The position numbers were made by a program, and so were the translations under genes. Shown here piece after piece: positions 9,071-17,794 of a stretch of DNA of 64,000 nt. Below the pieces are notes generated by a model. That model saw only the letters and a program-made list of their open reading frames with translations. It did no database searches and had not been told where the DNA came from. Each line of letters opens with the position of its first letter. Within the stretch, counting starts at the first letter, position 1. This DNA is from Streptomonospora sp. PA3 (GTDB taxonomy: Bacteria; Actinomycetota; Actinomycetes; Streptosporangiales; Streptosporangiaceae): NCBI RefSeq assembly GCF_009728995.1, contig NZ_VTZW01000010.1:282516-346515 (forward strand). Reading direction: 5' to 3'.

Positions 9071-10669
9071 TCACTTCTTGGGCAGTTTGAAGTTCGACAG
9101 GTCGGGCATGGAGCCGCCGCCCAATCCAGGCGGCAGCTGCCCGCCGCCGCCCAGGCCGGGAGGCAGCTGGGGAGCCTGCTGCTCGTCGCCGCCCTCTTCG
9201 CGGCGGCGCCGGCGCTCCTCCTCGCGCTCGGCCTCCTGCTGCTTGGCCTTGAGCGGGTTGCCGCTGCGCTGCTTGCCCTTCTTGGCCTTCTTCGCCTGGG
9301 CCTTGGCCTTCTTGCGGCCGCCGCCTCCGCCCGGCATCCCGGGCATTCCCGGCATGCCGCCCATGCCGCTGTTCTTCATCTGGCGCATCATCTTCTGCGC
9401 CTCGAAGAAGCGGGTGACCAGCCCGTTGACGTCGCTGACCTCGGTACCGGAGCCGTTGGCGATCCGCAGCCGCCGCGAGCCGTTGATGATCTTGGGGTTG
9501 CCGCGCTCGGCCGGGGTCATCGACCTGATGATCGCCGTGATGCGGTCGAGGTCCTTCTCGTCGACGTTGCTGATCTGGTCCTTCATCTGCGCCATGCCCG
9601 GCATCATGCCGAGCAGGTTGCTGATGGGACCCATCCGGCGCAGCATGCCCATCTGCTGCAGGAAGTCGTCGAGGGTGAAGTCCTCGTCGGAGGCCAGCGT
9701 GCTGGCCATCTTGGCGACCTCGTCCTCCTCGAACGTGCGCTGCGCCTGCTCGATGAGGGTGAGGACGTCACCCATGTCGAGGATGCGCGAGGCCATCCGG
9801 TCGGGGTGGAAGAGGTCGAAATCTTCGAGCTTCTCGCCGGTGGAGGCGAACATGATCGGCCGGCCGGTGATGTGCCGGATCGACAGCGCGGCACCGCCGC
9901 GGGCGTCGCCGTCGAGCTTGGTCAGCGCCACCGCGTCGTAGCCGACGCCGTCGAGGAACGCCTGGGCGGTGTTCACCGCGTCCTGGCCGATCATCGCGTC
10001 GACGACGAAGAGGATCTCGTCGGGGCGGACCGCGTCGCGGATGTCGGCGGCCTGCTGCATCATCTCGCTGTCGACGCCGAGGCGGCCGGCGGTGTCGATG
10101 ATGACCACGTTGTGGTTGTTGCGCTCGGCCTGCTCGACCGAGGCGCGCGCGACCTCGACGGGGTCGCCCACGCCGTTTCCGGGCTCGGGCGCGAACACGG
10201 GCACGCCGGCGCGCTCGCCCACCACCTGCAGCTGGGTGACGGCGTTGGGCCGCTGGAGGTCGGCGGCCACCAGCAGCGGAGTGTTGCGCTCGCCCGCCAG
10301 CCAGCGCCCGAGCTTGCCCGCCAGAGTGGTCTTACCCGAGCCCTGGAGGCCGGCGAGCATGATGACGGTCGGAGGGGTCTTGGCGAAACGGATCTCGCGC
10401 GTCTCGCCGCCGAGGATCTCGACGAGCTCCTCGTTGACGATCTTGATGACCTGCTGCGCCGGGTTCAGCGCCTTGGAGACCTCGGCGCCCTGGGCGCGCT
10501 CCTTGATCCGCGCGATGAAGGCGCGGACGACTGGCAGCGCGACATCGGCCTCCAACAGCGCGAGACGGATCTCGCGCGCGGTCGCGTTGATGTCCTCCTC
10601 GGACAACCGCCCCTTGCCGCGCAGCGAGGAGAAGACCGAGGTCAGCCGGTCGGATAGCGTCTCGAACAC
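9071..10669 (-). CDS. ffh: signal recognition particle protein Ffh (SRP54)
   Basis: Ffh is the SRP GTPase that binds signal sequences and 4.5S RNA and docks with FtsY for co-translational membrane targeting. The 532-residue product has the N domain, a P-loop (LAGLQGSGKTTLAGKLG), a DTAGRLGVDSEMM G3 motif, a TKLDGDARGGAALS motif and a Met-rich M domain. The C-terminus carries a GMPG-type repeat, then a Lys/Glu-rich stretch and a QLPPGLGGG repeat, making it somewhat longer than E. coli Ffh (453 residues). It is separated from amtB by a lipoprotein gene. Confidence 0.97.
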   Translation of the reverse strand: MFETLSDRLTSVFSSLRGKGRLSEEDINATAREIRLALLEADVALPVVRAFIARIKERAQGAEVSKALNPAQQVIKIVNEELVEILGGETREIRFAKTPPTVIMLAGLQGSGKTTLAGKLGRWLAGERNTPLLVAADLQRPNAVTQLQVVGERAGVPVFAPEPGNGVGDPVEVARASVEQAERNNHNVVIIDTAGRLGVDSEMMQQAADIRDAVRPDEILFVVDAMIGQDAVNTAQAFLDGVGYDAVALTKLDGDARGGAALSIRHITGRPIMFASTGEKLEDFDLFHPDRMASRILDMGDVLTLIEQAQRTFEEDEVAKMASTLASDEDFTLDDFLQQMGMLRRMGPISNLLGMMPGMAQMKDQISNVDEKDLDRITAIIRSMTPAERGNPKIINGSRRLRIANGSGTEVSDVNGLVTRFFEAQKMMRQMKNSGMGGMPGMPGMPGGGGGRKKAKAQAKKAKKGKQRSGNPLKAKQQEAEREEERRRRREEGGDEQQAPQLPPGLGGGGQLPPGLGGGSMPDLSNFKLPKK

Positions 10670-10769
10670 GAGTGTGGCCAGTCCTTCGTCTCGGGATTGG
10701 CTTCCTAGGTTACCTGCCGGGACGCGCCGCGCGCGCCCCGGCGGGAAACGTTCGGCGCCCGCTCCGCGA

Positions 10770-11993
10770 TCAGTCGCCGGCCGACTCCTGCGCGGCCGGC
10801 GACTCCGAGGGGCTCGCCGAGGGCGAGGAGCCCGCCAGCACGGCGTCGCGCTGCTCCTCGATGGCCGCGACGAGCTCTTCGCGGGCGTCGCCGCTGAGGG
10901 CGCTGGTGGACAGGCGGGCGTCGCCGCCCATCTGGTAGGTCTTCGGCGAGGTGCTCGGCGCGAGGTCGTAGTCGACGCCGCAGGAGAGGTCGACGGTCCC
11001 GCCGGACTTGAGGGAGCCGGAGTCCTCGCACTTCTTGGAGCCGAGCTCGTCGTTCTTCACCGTGGCGTTCATGCGCACGATGACGCTGGCGTCGCCGCCG
11101 GAGCCGTTCTCGGAGGAGTCCTGGACGGTGCCGGAGACCGTGCAGGCGCCGCCGGTCTCGCACTTCAGGTCGAGCTGCTCGCTCCAGCCCACCGACAGGC
11201 GCGCGTCGGGCGAGCCTTCGAGCTCCTCCTGGGCGACGGTCAGCACCTCCTCGTAGAGGGACTCGACCTCGCCGGACTCGGGGACGGTGAAGTCCAGGCG
11301 GGTGCGCGGGCCGGACTCGGCGCCCTCGGGGGTCAGCTGCTCGATCTCGGCGCGCAGCAGCCGGCCGGACTCCTCGCCGATCCAGACCCGGTTGTGTTCG
11401 CCGCCCTGCAGGTCGACCCGGTAGGCGGTGGTGCCGTCGAGGTTCTCCAGCCGGGCCTTGCCCCCGCTGGGGGCCATACCGCCGATGATGTCGGCCAGCT
11501 GCGAGGGCGCCAGCATCGACGAGGGGTCGACCCCCAGCTGGTCGCCGGAGAGGCGCACCCAGCTGCTCGCGTAGTCGGCGGAGTCGGGGTTGGCGATGCT
11601 CTTGTCCAGCCAGAAGGCTTCGGGGGCGTTGGCGAAGAGCTTGCCGTCGGCCTGCATGACCTGGGCCTCGTTCTCGTTGGTCTGCACCGTGCCGCTGGCG
11701 GTGCCGGCGCTGGTGGTGGTGAGCGAGATGTCGCTGACCACGCTCCCCTCAGCCTCCGAGATCTGGCCCTGCACGGTCACCGCCGACCGGGAGCGCAGCT
11801 TCTCCAGCGCCGATTCCAGCAGCGGGGCCGCCTTGGCCGGCGTGGGGGAGGGAGAGGCCTCCTCGCCGCCGCCCGGGCGGAACTCGCTGAGGTCGATGGA
11901 GCAGCCGGAAGCGCCGATCACGACAGCGGCCGCCGCTGCGGCGAACGCCAGGGGTCCGCGTGATCGTCGTGTGTTGGGATGAACCGGCGACAT
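10770..11993 (-). CDS. secreted lipoprotein of unknown function (LolA/LppX-like fold suspected)
   Basis: A 407-residue lipoprotein. The signal peptide holds a hydrophobic run (LAFAAAAAAVVIGASG) and a lipobox with Cys at about residue 31 (GASGC). A Ser/Pro/Glu-rich linker and a long beta-rich domain follow (AVTVQGQISEAEGS, then TAYRVDLQGGEHNRVWIG). The layout resembles the LppX/LprG or LolA-type hydrophobic-ligand lipoproteins of actinobacteria, but I infer this from pattern only. A GGAGG ribosome-binding site just upstream fixes the ATG at 11993. It occupies the position between amtB and ffh where glnK and glnD often lie in related genomes. Confidence 0.72.
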   Translation of the reverse strand: MSPVHPNTRRSRGPLAFAAAAAAVVIGASGCSIDLSEFRPGGGEEASPSPTPAKAAPLLESALEKLRSRSAVTVQGQISEAEGSVVSDISLTTTSAGTASGTVQTNENEAQVMQADGKLFANAPEAFWLDKSIANPDSADYASSWVRLSGDQLGVDPSSMLAPSQLADIIGGMAPSGGKARLENLDGTTAYRVDLQGGEHNRVWIGEESGRLLRAEIEQLTPEGAESGPRTRLDFTVPESGEVESLYEEVLTVAQEELEGSPDARLSVGWSEQLDLKCETGGACTVSGTVQDSSENGSGGDASVIVRMNATVKNDELGSKKCEDSGSLKSGGTVDLSCGVDYDLAPSTSPKTYQMGGDARLSTSALSGDAREELVAAIEEQRDAVLAGSSPSASPSESPAAQESAGD

Positions 11994-12336
11994 CTTGCCT
12001 CCTGGCCCCCTGCCACGGGGTGCACGTGTGTCTGCGGAACTGGCTGGATGGATCCCGGCGCACGGGCGCCGACCGGGCTCCGGGCACGCTGTGGGAGGAA
12101 GGGCGCGGGCCCGGGCGGAGAACGGGCGGGGGCCGCGGTGCGTGTCCGGCGCCCTCGTGCCGCCCAAGCGTACCCAACCCGCCGGGTGCAGGAGGCGAGG
12201 CCGGGCCGCGTGCCCGGTGGGGACCCGGCGGCCGGATCCGGTCGCGGAGGCCCCCTGTGCGCGGGACCCCGCCCCGCCGCCGCGCCGCCGCGCCGGACCG
12301 GCGCGGGTGAGTGAGGCCACAGGTGCGCACACGCGT

Positions 12337-12369
12337 CCGGGCCGGCGGGGGTCGTCCCCGCCGGCCCGG
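12337..12369 (-). terminator. strong hairpin downstream of amtB
   Basis: A perfect 14-bp stem (arm CCGGGCCGGCGGGG) with a 5-base loop and no U-tract. It lies about 60 bases beyond the amtB stop and upstream of the lipoprotein gene. It is the type of U-less terminator common in actinomycetes. Confidence 0.65.
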
Positions 12370-12428
12370 CGTTCGCCTCACGGCACCTGCCGACTCGGTC
12401 GCACCGCCTCCACGTTGAGCCGGGTTGG

Positions 12429-13736
12429 TTAGGACCGGGCCTGCTGTGAGGCCACCTCCTCGCCCGGAGGCGTCGGCGAGGAGGGCTCGGCGCCTTCGAG
12501 CTCGTCGAGCTCGTCGAAGGCGTAAGCGGTTTCGGCGTGCAGTTCCGCGTCGAGGCCGTTGGTCTCGACGTGCTCGGGGATCCGGAAGCCCATCACCAGG
12601 TCGATGAGCTTGGCGATGATGTAGGTGACCGCGAACGAGTAGACGAGGACGCCGACGACACCGACCGCCTGGACCGCCAGCAGGCCGAACGTGCCGCCGT
12701 AGAGGAGGCCCGCCGAGCCGTTGGCGGAGGAGGCGGCCAGCAGCCCGATGAGCAGCGAGCCGATGATGCCGCCCACCATGTGGATGCCGACCACGTCCAG
12801 GGCGTCGTCGTACTTGAACTTGTACTTCCAGCTGATCGCGTAGGCGCAGACGCCGCCGGCGATCAGGCCCAGCGCGATCGAGCCCAGCGGCGTGAGGTCG
12901 GCCGCGGCCGGGGTGATGGCGACGAGGCCGGCGACGGCGCCGGAGGCGAAGCCCAGTGCGGTGGCCTTGCCGTAGCGGATGCGCTCGACCAGCATCCAGG
13001 CCCCGGTGGCGGCTGCCGTGGCGACCTGGGTGTTGAGCAGGGCGAGCGCGGCGGTGCCGTCGGCGGCGTAGGCCGAGCCCGCGTTGAAGCCGAACCAGCC
13101 GAACCACAGCAGAGCGGCGCCCAGCAGCACGAACGGAAGGTTGTGCGGCCGCATCGACTCCGAGCCGAAGCCCTTGCGGCGGCCCAACACGAAGGTGAGC
13201 GCGAGCGCGGCGGCGCCGGCGTTGATGTGCACGGCGGTGCCGCCGGCGAAGTCGACGACCCCGTAGCCGCCGATCTCCAGGGCGCCGATCCAGCCGTCGC
13301 CCCACACCCAGTAGGCCACCGGCGAGTAGACCAGCAGCGACCACAGGGGCACGAAGAGCAGCCACGCGCCGAACTTGGCGCGGTCGGCGATGGCGCCGCT
13401 GATCAGGGCCACGGTGATGACGGCGAACATCATCTGGAAGCCGACGTCGAGCAGCACGGGAATGCCGCCGTCGACCTCGCCGATGAGCCCCGTGACGCCC
13501 AGGTAGCCGAGGCCGCCGACGAGAGGCCCGGCCGTGTCATAGGCCAGGGAATACCCCGCGACGACCCACAGCACGCTGACGAGCGCGATGCTCGCGAAGC
13601 TCATCAGCATCATGTTCAGCACGCTCTTGGCCCGGGACATGCCTCCGTAGAAGAAGGCCAGCCCCGGAGTCATGAGCATCACCAGCGCAGAGGAGATCAG
13701 CAGCCACGCCGTGGTGCCGCTGTCGATGCCTTCCAT
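12429..13736 (-). CDS. amtB: ammonium transporter
   Basis: An 11-TM ammonium channel of the Amt/Mep/Rh family. The 435-residue product begins with the typical periplasmic TTAWLLISSALVMLM helix. It has the AFFYGGMSRAKSVLN loop and the twin pore histidines in FAGGTAVHINAG and VVGIHMVGGIIGSLL. The C-terminal cytoplasmic tail is acidic and ends in a Pro/Ser-rich stretch. The ATG at 13736 has a good GGAGG site. No glnK or glnD gene follows, although Amt proteins are normally gated by GlnK; the regulator, if present, must lie elsewhere. A GlnR-like site lies about 115 bases upstream. Confidence 0.96.
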   Translation of the reverse strand: MEGIDSGTTAWLLISSALVMLMTPGLAFFYGGMSRAKSVLNMMLMSFASIALVSVLWVVAGYSLAYDTAGPLVGGLGYLGVTGLIGEVDGGIPVLLDVGFQMMFAVITVALISGAIADRAKFGAWLLFVPLWSLLVYSPVAYWVWGDGWIGALEIGGYGVVDFAGGTAVHINAGAAALALTFVLGRRKGFGSESMRPHNLPFVLLGAALLWFGWFGFNAGSAYAADGTAALALLNTQVATAAATGAWMLVERIRYGKATALGFASGAVAGLVAITPAAADLTPLGSIALGLIAGGVCAYAISWKYKFKYDDALDVVGIHMVGGIIGSLLIGLLAASSANGSAGLLYGGTFGLLAVQAVGVVGVLVYSFAVTYIIAKLIDLVMGFRIPEHVETNGLDAELHAETAYAFDELDELEGAEPSSPTPPGEEVASQQARS

Positions 13737-14702
13737 TGTGTCGCCTCCATAGATCGGGCGGGGGATTGCTGCGTTCGTCCGAGGGATGGATCGGCGAGCA
13801 CGCCATCGGGCTCGACGAAGATCACCACGACCGCCACCTTCGGGGCCGCGTGTTTCCCCGCGCCGCAGCATGTGTTGCGCCGGCGTAAAGAGATGGCGAG
13901 CGGTGTTACGGGATGGTGAATGAACTGGTCAGAGCGGTCGCCGGGGGCAGTCGGGGCGACTGGGGGCACACCCGGCGCCCTCGGTGCCGGCGGAGTCTCG
14001 TTAAGAATGCGCTAGGTCGGGCCTGAGACGGCCCCCGATGGGGAATGGTGGGATCGCGCACGTCCATCCGCTCGAACGAACGCGAAGTGCGATGCTCAAG
14101 GCCGAAGAGAGCCCCCGGGATCCGCCCCCCGCCACCGCAGTGGGGCACGCGGCGCCGTCCGAGACGGCCCGCCGCTCCCCCGCGTCCTACAGGCCGACCC
14201 GCGTACACGCGGGAGGCATGGCGCGCTGACGCGCCCGGTGCGGTGCGCCGGTGCGCGGCAACGCCGTCTTCCCCGCATGGGTCGGCAACGGGTCGTTCAC
14301 TTCGGCGCGGCGCCTGAGCGCCTGCCTTTCACCGCTTCGCGAGACGGCGGCTCCCGCCGCGACCCGGCTTCCTCCGGTGCGCCGGCGGGGCCGCGGGCGC
14401 CTGCCGCACCACGCAGCCCGGCCACCGCCCGGCCGGCGTCATCGGCGACGGCGGATCCGGCCGAGCGGGGCCGTACCCGCATGCGGAGACTCCCGCCTGC
14501 GGGCGTGTCCCGGTGCCGCGGCGGCGCGGGCCTGCCGGCCCGGCGGCCTGCGCGTCTTCGCGCCTCGGCGCGCCCGCGCAGCCGTCCCGCGCTCGCGGGG
14601 CGCACGCGGCCCGGTGTGCGCCGCACCGCCACGCGAACGACCATGCGAACCTCCCGGAACACGAGCCGGGAACCAGTGGCAAGCGCAGAATCGAGATATG
14701 CC
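13737..14702. other. 966-bp divergent intergenic region
   Basis: The region separates amtB (minus) from an ABC transporter operon (plus). The part nearest amtB holds a candidate GlnR site. The part from 14240 to 14700 is extremely GC-rich with open frames in several phases but no recognisable product and no ribosome-binding sites. I therefore assign no gene. Confidence 0.4.
13852..13889 (-). promoter_or_regulatory. candidate GlnR operator upstream of amtB
   Basis: Read on the minus strand, four pentamers sit at exact 6-base spacings: TTTAC, GCAAC, TGCGG, GAAAC. The actinobacterial GlnR consensus is GTnAC-n6-GAAAC repeated. Three of the four boxes fit well and the third does not. amtB is a classical GlnR target, which raises the likelihood; this is motif matching by eye. 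Confidence 0.45.
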
Positions 14703-15644
14703 ATGACCGCCGATCCCCTACCGGTCATCAGCTGCCGAGGGCTGACCAAGAGCTACGGGCGCCACCGCGCCCTGTCGGGAGTCGACCTCACCGTCGCGCA
14801 AGGCGACGTCTTCGGCTTCCTCGGTCCCAACGGGGCCGGCAAGACCACCACGATCCGCATCCTGCTGGATCTGATCCGGCGCGACTCCGGCGAGGTGACC
14901 CTGCTGGGCGGCGACCCCCGCCGCGACGGCGTGCGCCTGCGCCGCGACATCGGCTACCTTCCCGGTGAACTGCCCATGACCAGCAGGCGCCCCGCGCGGG
15001 AGCTGCTGACCTTCCTGGGCCGCCTGCGCGGCGGCGTCGACCGGCGCGAGATCGAGGCGCTGGCCGAGCGCTTCGGCCTGGACCTGAACCGCCCGGTGCG
15101 CGGCCTGTCCAAAGGCAACAAGCAGAAGGTGGGCCTGGTGCAGGCGTTCATGCACCGGCCGCGGCTGCTCATCCTCGACGAGCCCACCAGCGGACTGGAC
15201 CCGCTGCTGCAGCAGCAGTTCCTGGACCTGGTGCGCGAGGTCCGCGCCGAGGGCCGCACCGTGTTCATGTCCTCCCACGTCCTCAGCGAGGTCCAGGACG
15301 TCGCCGACCAGGCGGCGATCATCCGGGCCGGGCGGATCGTGGCGCTGGAGGACATGGACGACCTGCGCGAGCGGGCGCTGCGCCGGGTCACGCTGACCTT
15401 CGCCGAGCCGGTCGACGCCGAGGAGTTCTCCCGGCTGGAGCACGTGCGCGACGCGTCGGTGGAGGGCACGACGCTGACCTGCACCGTCGAGGGAAGCCCC
15501 GACGCGCTGGTCAAGGCCGCCGCGTCGCATACCGTGCTGGGACTCACCAGCGAGGAACCCGACTTGGAGGAGCTGTTCTTCACCCACTACAACAACGGCC
15601 GCGGCCCGGCGCCGCAGGAGGAGGGCTCCGATGCCGGTGCGTGA
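14703..15644 (+). CDS. ABC-2 type transporter ATP-binding protein
   Basis: A 313-residue ABC ATPase of the drug/polyketide exporter class. It has Walker A (GPNGAGKTTTIRILLDL), an ABC signature (GLSKGNKQKVGLVQAF), Walker B (LLILDEPTSGLDPL) and the H-loop (FMSSHVLSEV). A DUF4162-like C-terminal domain follows. The start at the ATG at 14703 matches where homology begins; the frame remains open upstream. Its stop overlaps the permease start by 14 bases, so the two form an operon. The substrate cannot be told from the sequence. Confidence 0.88.
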   Translation: MTADPLPVISCRGLTKSYGRHRALSGVDLTVAQGDVFGFLGPNGAGKTTTIRILLDLIRRDSGEVTLLGGDPRRDGVRLRRDIGYLPGELPMTSRRPARELLTFLGRLRGGVDRREIEALAERFGLDLNRPVRGLSKGNKQKVGLVQAFMHRPRLLILDEPTSGLDPLLQQQFLDLVREVRAEGRTVFMSSHVLSEVQDVADQAAIIRAGRIVALEDMDDLRERALRRVTLTFAEPVDAEEFSRLEHVRDASVEGTTLTCTVEGSPDALVKAAASHTVLGLTSEEPDLEELFFTHYNNGRGPAPQEEGSDAGA

Positions 15645-16428
15645 CATCTTCGGCAAGTTCCTGATGGACAGCCGCCGCGGCATTCTCGGCTGGATGATCG
15701 GCGTGGGGGCGGTGACGGCGCTCTACAGCTCCTTCTGGCCCTCGATGGAGGCCAGCGGCGAGGCGATGCGGGCCTTCATGGAGCAGATGCCCCGGCTCGC
15801 GGAGTCCATGGGCTGGTCCGACCTGTCCACGGCCGAGGGCTACCTGGGCAGCACGGTCTTCGGCCTGCTCACGCCGATCCTCGTCTCGATCGCGGCGATC
15901 GCCTTCGGCACCCGCGCCGTCGCCGGGGAAGAGGAGGAGGGGGCGCTGGAGCTGGTGCTGTCCCACCCCGTCAGCCGCTACCGCGTGATCCTCCAGCGCT
16001 TCGCCGCCCTCGCGGTCTTCGTCGCGCTGCTGGGCGCGACCATCTGGGTGGTGCTGGTGGCGCTGGGTCCGGCGCTGGATCTGGGCATCCCCGTGGGCAG
16101 GCTCGCGGCGGCGGCGCTGGCGACGGCGCTGATCGGGTTCTGCTACGGCGCGCTGGCGCTGGCGATCGGCGCAATCACCGGCCGCCGGGCCTACGCCATC
16201 GGCGGAGCCGCCGTCCTCGCGGTGGTGGGCTACCTGGGCAACACCTTCGCGCTGCAGCAGGAGGAGCTGGAGTGGATGCGGTTCCTCTCGCCGTTCTACT
16301 ACGCGCTCGATCCCGAGCCGCTGATCAACGGCATCGACGCCGGCTACACGGCGGTGCTGGTGGCGATCCCGCTGGCGCTGGCCGCACTGGGCACCGCCCG
16401 GTTCGCCCGGCGCGACGTGCTCGTGTAG
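15631..16428 (+). CDS. ABC-2 type transporter permease
   Basis: A 265-residue membrane protein with about six hydrophobic helices (GWMIGVGAVTALYSSF, FGLLTPILVSIAAIAFG, AALAVFVALLGATIWVVLV, LATALIGFCYGALALAIG, YAIGGAAVLAVVGYLGN, VLVAIPLALAALG). It contains the EEEEGALELVLSHPVSR loop that is typical of ABC-2 exporter permeases. It overlaps the ATPase gene and presumably forms a dimer with it. A strong hairpin follows. The substrate is unknown. Confidence 0.86.
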   Translation: MPVRDIFGKFLMDSRRGILGWMIGVGAVTALYSSFWPSMEASGEAMRAFMEQMPRLAESMGWSDLSTAEGYLGSTVFGLLTPILVSIAAIAFGTRAVAGEEEEGALELVLSHPVSRYRVILQRFAALAVFVALLGATIWVVLVALGPALDLGIPVGRLAAAALATALIGFCYGALALAIGAITGRRAYAIGGAAVLAVVGYLGNTFALQQEELEWMRFLSPFYYALDPEPLINGIDAGYTAVLVAIPLALAALGTARFARRDVLV

Positions 16429-16459
16429 CCGCGCGGGCGGTGCGGTGAACCTGGCAAAC

Positions 16460-16496
16460 GGCCCGGCCGATCGGAGGTCCTCCGTTCGGCCGGGCC
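16460..16496. terminator. bidirectional hairpin between ABC permease and ftsY
   Basis: The stem has outer arms GGCCCGGCCGA and TCGGCCGGGCC and a second inner stem (CGGAGG/CCTCCG). It is followed by three tandem GGGCCGGTC-like units. It separates two convergent genes and so probably ends both transcripts. Confidence 0.65.
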
Positions 16497-16517
16497 GGTC
16501 GGGCCGGTCGGGCCGGC

Positions 16518-17672
16518 CTACTGCGCGGCCTGGTCGTCGAGGATGGCGTCGACGAACGCCTCGGGGTCGAAGGGCGCCAGGTCGTCGGGCCCCTCGCCCA
16601 GGCCGACGAGCTTGACCGGCACACCCAGCTCGCGCTGGACCTGGATGACGATGCCGCCCTTGGCGGTGCCGTCGAGCTTGGTGAGCACGATGCCGGAGAT
16701 GTCGACCACCTCGGCGAACACCCGCGCCTGGCGCAGCCCGTTCTGCCCGGTGGTGGCGTCCAGCACCAGCAGCACGTCGGCGACCTGGGTCTTCTTCTCG
16801 ATGACGCGCTTGACCTTGCCGAGCTCGTCCATCAGACCGGTCTTGGTGTGCAGCCGCCCGGCGGTGTCGATGATGACGGTGTCGGCGCCGTCATCCATGC
16901 CGCGGCTGACCGCCTCGAAGGCCACGCTGGCCGGGTCGGCCCCCTCGTCCCTGCGGACCACGGGGGCGCCCACTCGCGAGCCCCAGGTCTCCAGCTGGTC
17001 GGCGGCCGCTGCGCGGAAGGTGTCGGCCGCACCCAGCACGACGCTGCGGCCGTCACCCACGAGCACCCTGGCGAGCTTGCCGGCGGTGGTGGTCTTACCG
17101 GTGCCGTTGACGCCGACGACCATGATCACCGCGGGAGCGGCCGGGTGCGGTTCGGTGTGGACGGTGCGGTCCTGGTCGGTGGTGATGTGCTGGAGCAGCT
17201 CGGAGCGGAGCAGCCCGCGCACCTCCTCGGGGGTGCGGCTGCCGAGGACTTTGACCTTGGTGCGCAGGCCGTCGACGATCTGGGAGGCCGACGTGACGCC
17301 CACGTCGGCGGTGATCAGGGTGTCCTCGATCTCCTCCCAGGCGGTCTCGTCGAGCCGGTCGGACGACAGCAGGCTCAGCAGGCCCTGGCCGAAGACGTTC
17401 TGGGAGCGCGCGAGGCGGGCGCGCAGCCGCACCAGCCGGCCCGCCGACGGGGGCGGGGTCTCGATCTCCGGCGCCGCGGGCGCGGCTTCGGGGGCGGGGG
17501 CACGCTCGCGCTCCGCGACCTCCTCGTCGGGCTCCGCCGTGGTCGTGCCCGCGGGGCCGCCCTCGCGCTCCTCCGGCGGCGCCTCGGGCCGGCGCGGCCG
17601 GATCAGGAAGGCGCCGCCGACCACCAGGAGGGCGACGACGAAGATGATTACGGCGAAGATCGTGTAGTCCAT
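16518..17672 (-). CDS. ftsY: SRP receptor GTPase FtsY
   Basis: FtsY is the membrane-associated SRP receptor that pairs with Ffh. The 384-residue product begins with a TM helix (TIFAVIIFVVALLVVGGAF), an actinobacterial feature, and a Pro/Glu-rich acidic linker. The NG domain follows: P-loop VVGVNGTGKTTTAGKLA, DTAGRLHTKTGLMDEL, and TKLDGTAKGGIVI. The ATG at 17672 has an AGGAG site. In many relatives ftsY directly follows smc; here a B12 transport module and a repeat separate them. Confidence 0.96.
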   Translation of the reverse strand: MDYTIFAVIIFVVALLVVGGAFLIRPRRPEAPPEEREGGPAGTTTAEPDEEVAERERAPAPEAAPAAPEIETPPPSAGRLVRLRARLARSQNVFGQGLLSLLSSDRLDETAWEEIEDTLITADVGVTSASQIVDGLRTKVKVLGSRTPEEVRGLLRSELLQHITTDQDRTVHTEPHPAAPAVIMVVGVNGTGKTTTAGKLARVLVGDGRSVVLGAADTFRAAAADQLETWGSRVGAPVVRRDEGADPASVAFEAVSRGMDDGADTVIIDTAGRLHTKTGLMDELGKVKRVIEKKTQVADVLLVLDATTGQNGLRQARVFAEVVDISGIVLTKLDGTAKGGIVIQVQRELGVPVKLVGLGEGPDDLAPFDPEAFVDAILDDQAAQ

Positions 17673-17794
17673 CAGTCTCCTAGCGTGTGCGTGCGCCCTG
17701 GAAGCCGATGCCGCGCTCAAGCCTCGGACGTGGGAGGAGCAACGGATTCCAGTCTCCCAGATCGCGCCTGTCGATCAGGTCACGCGCCGGTGTC

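Noticed and set aside
14238-14702. Possible N-terminal extension of the ABC ATPase
   Set aside because: The frame is open but encodes Arg/Ala/Pro-rich sequence with no homology; the ATPase domain begins at the ATG at 14703.
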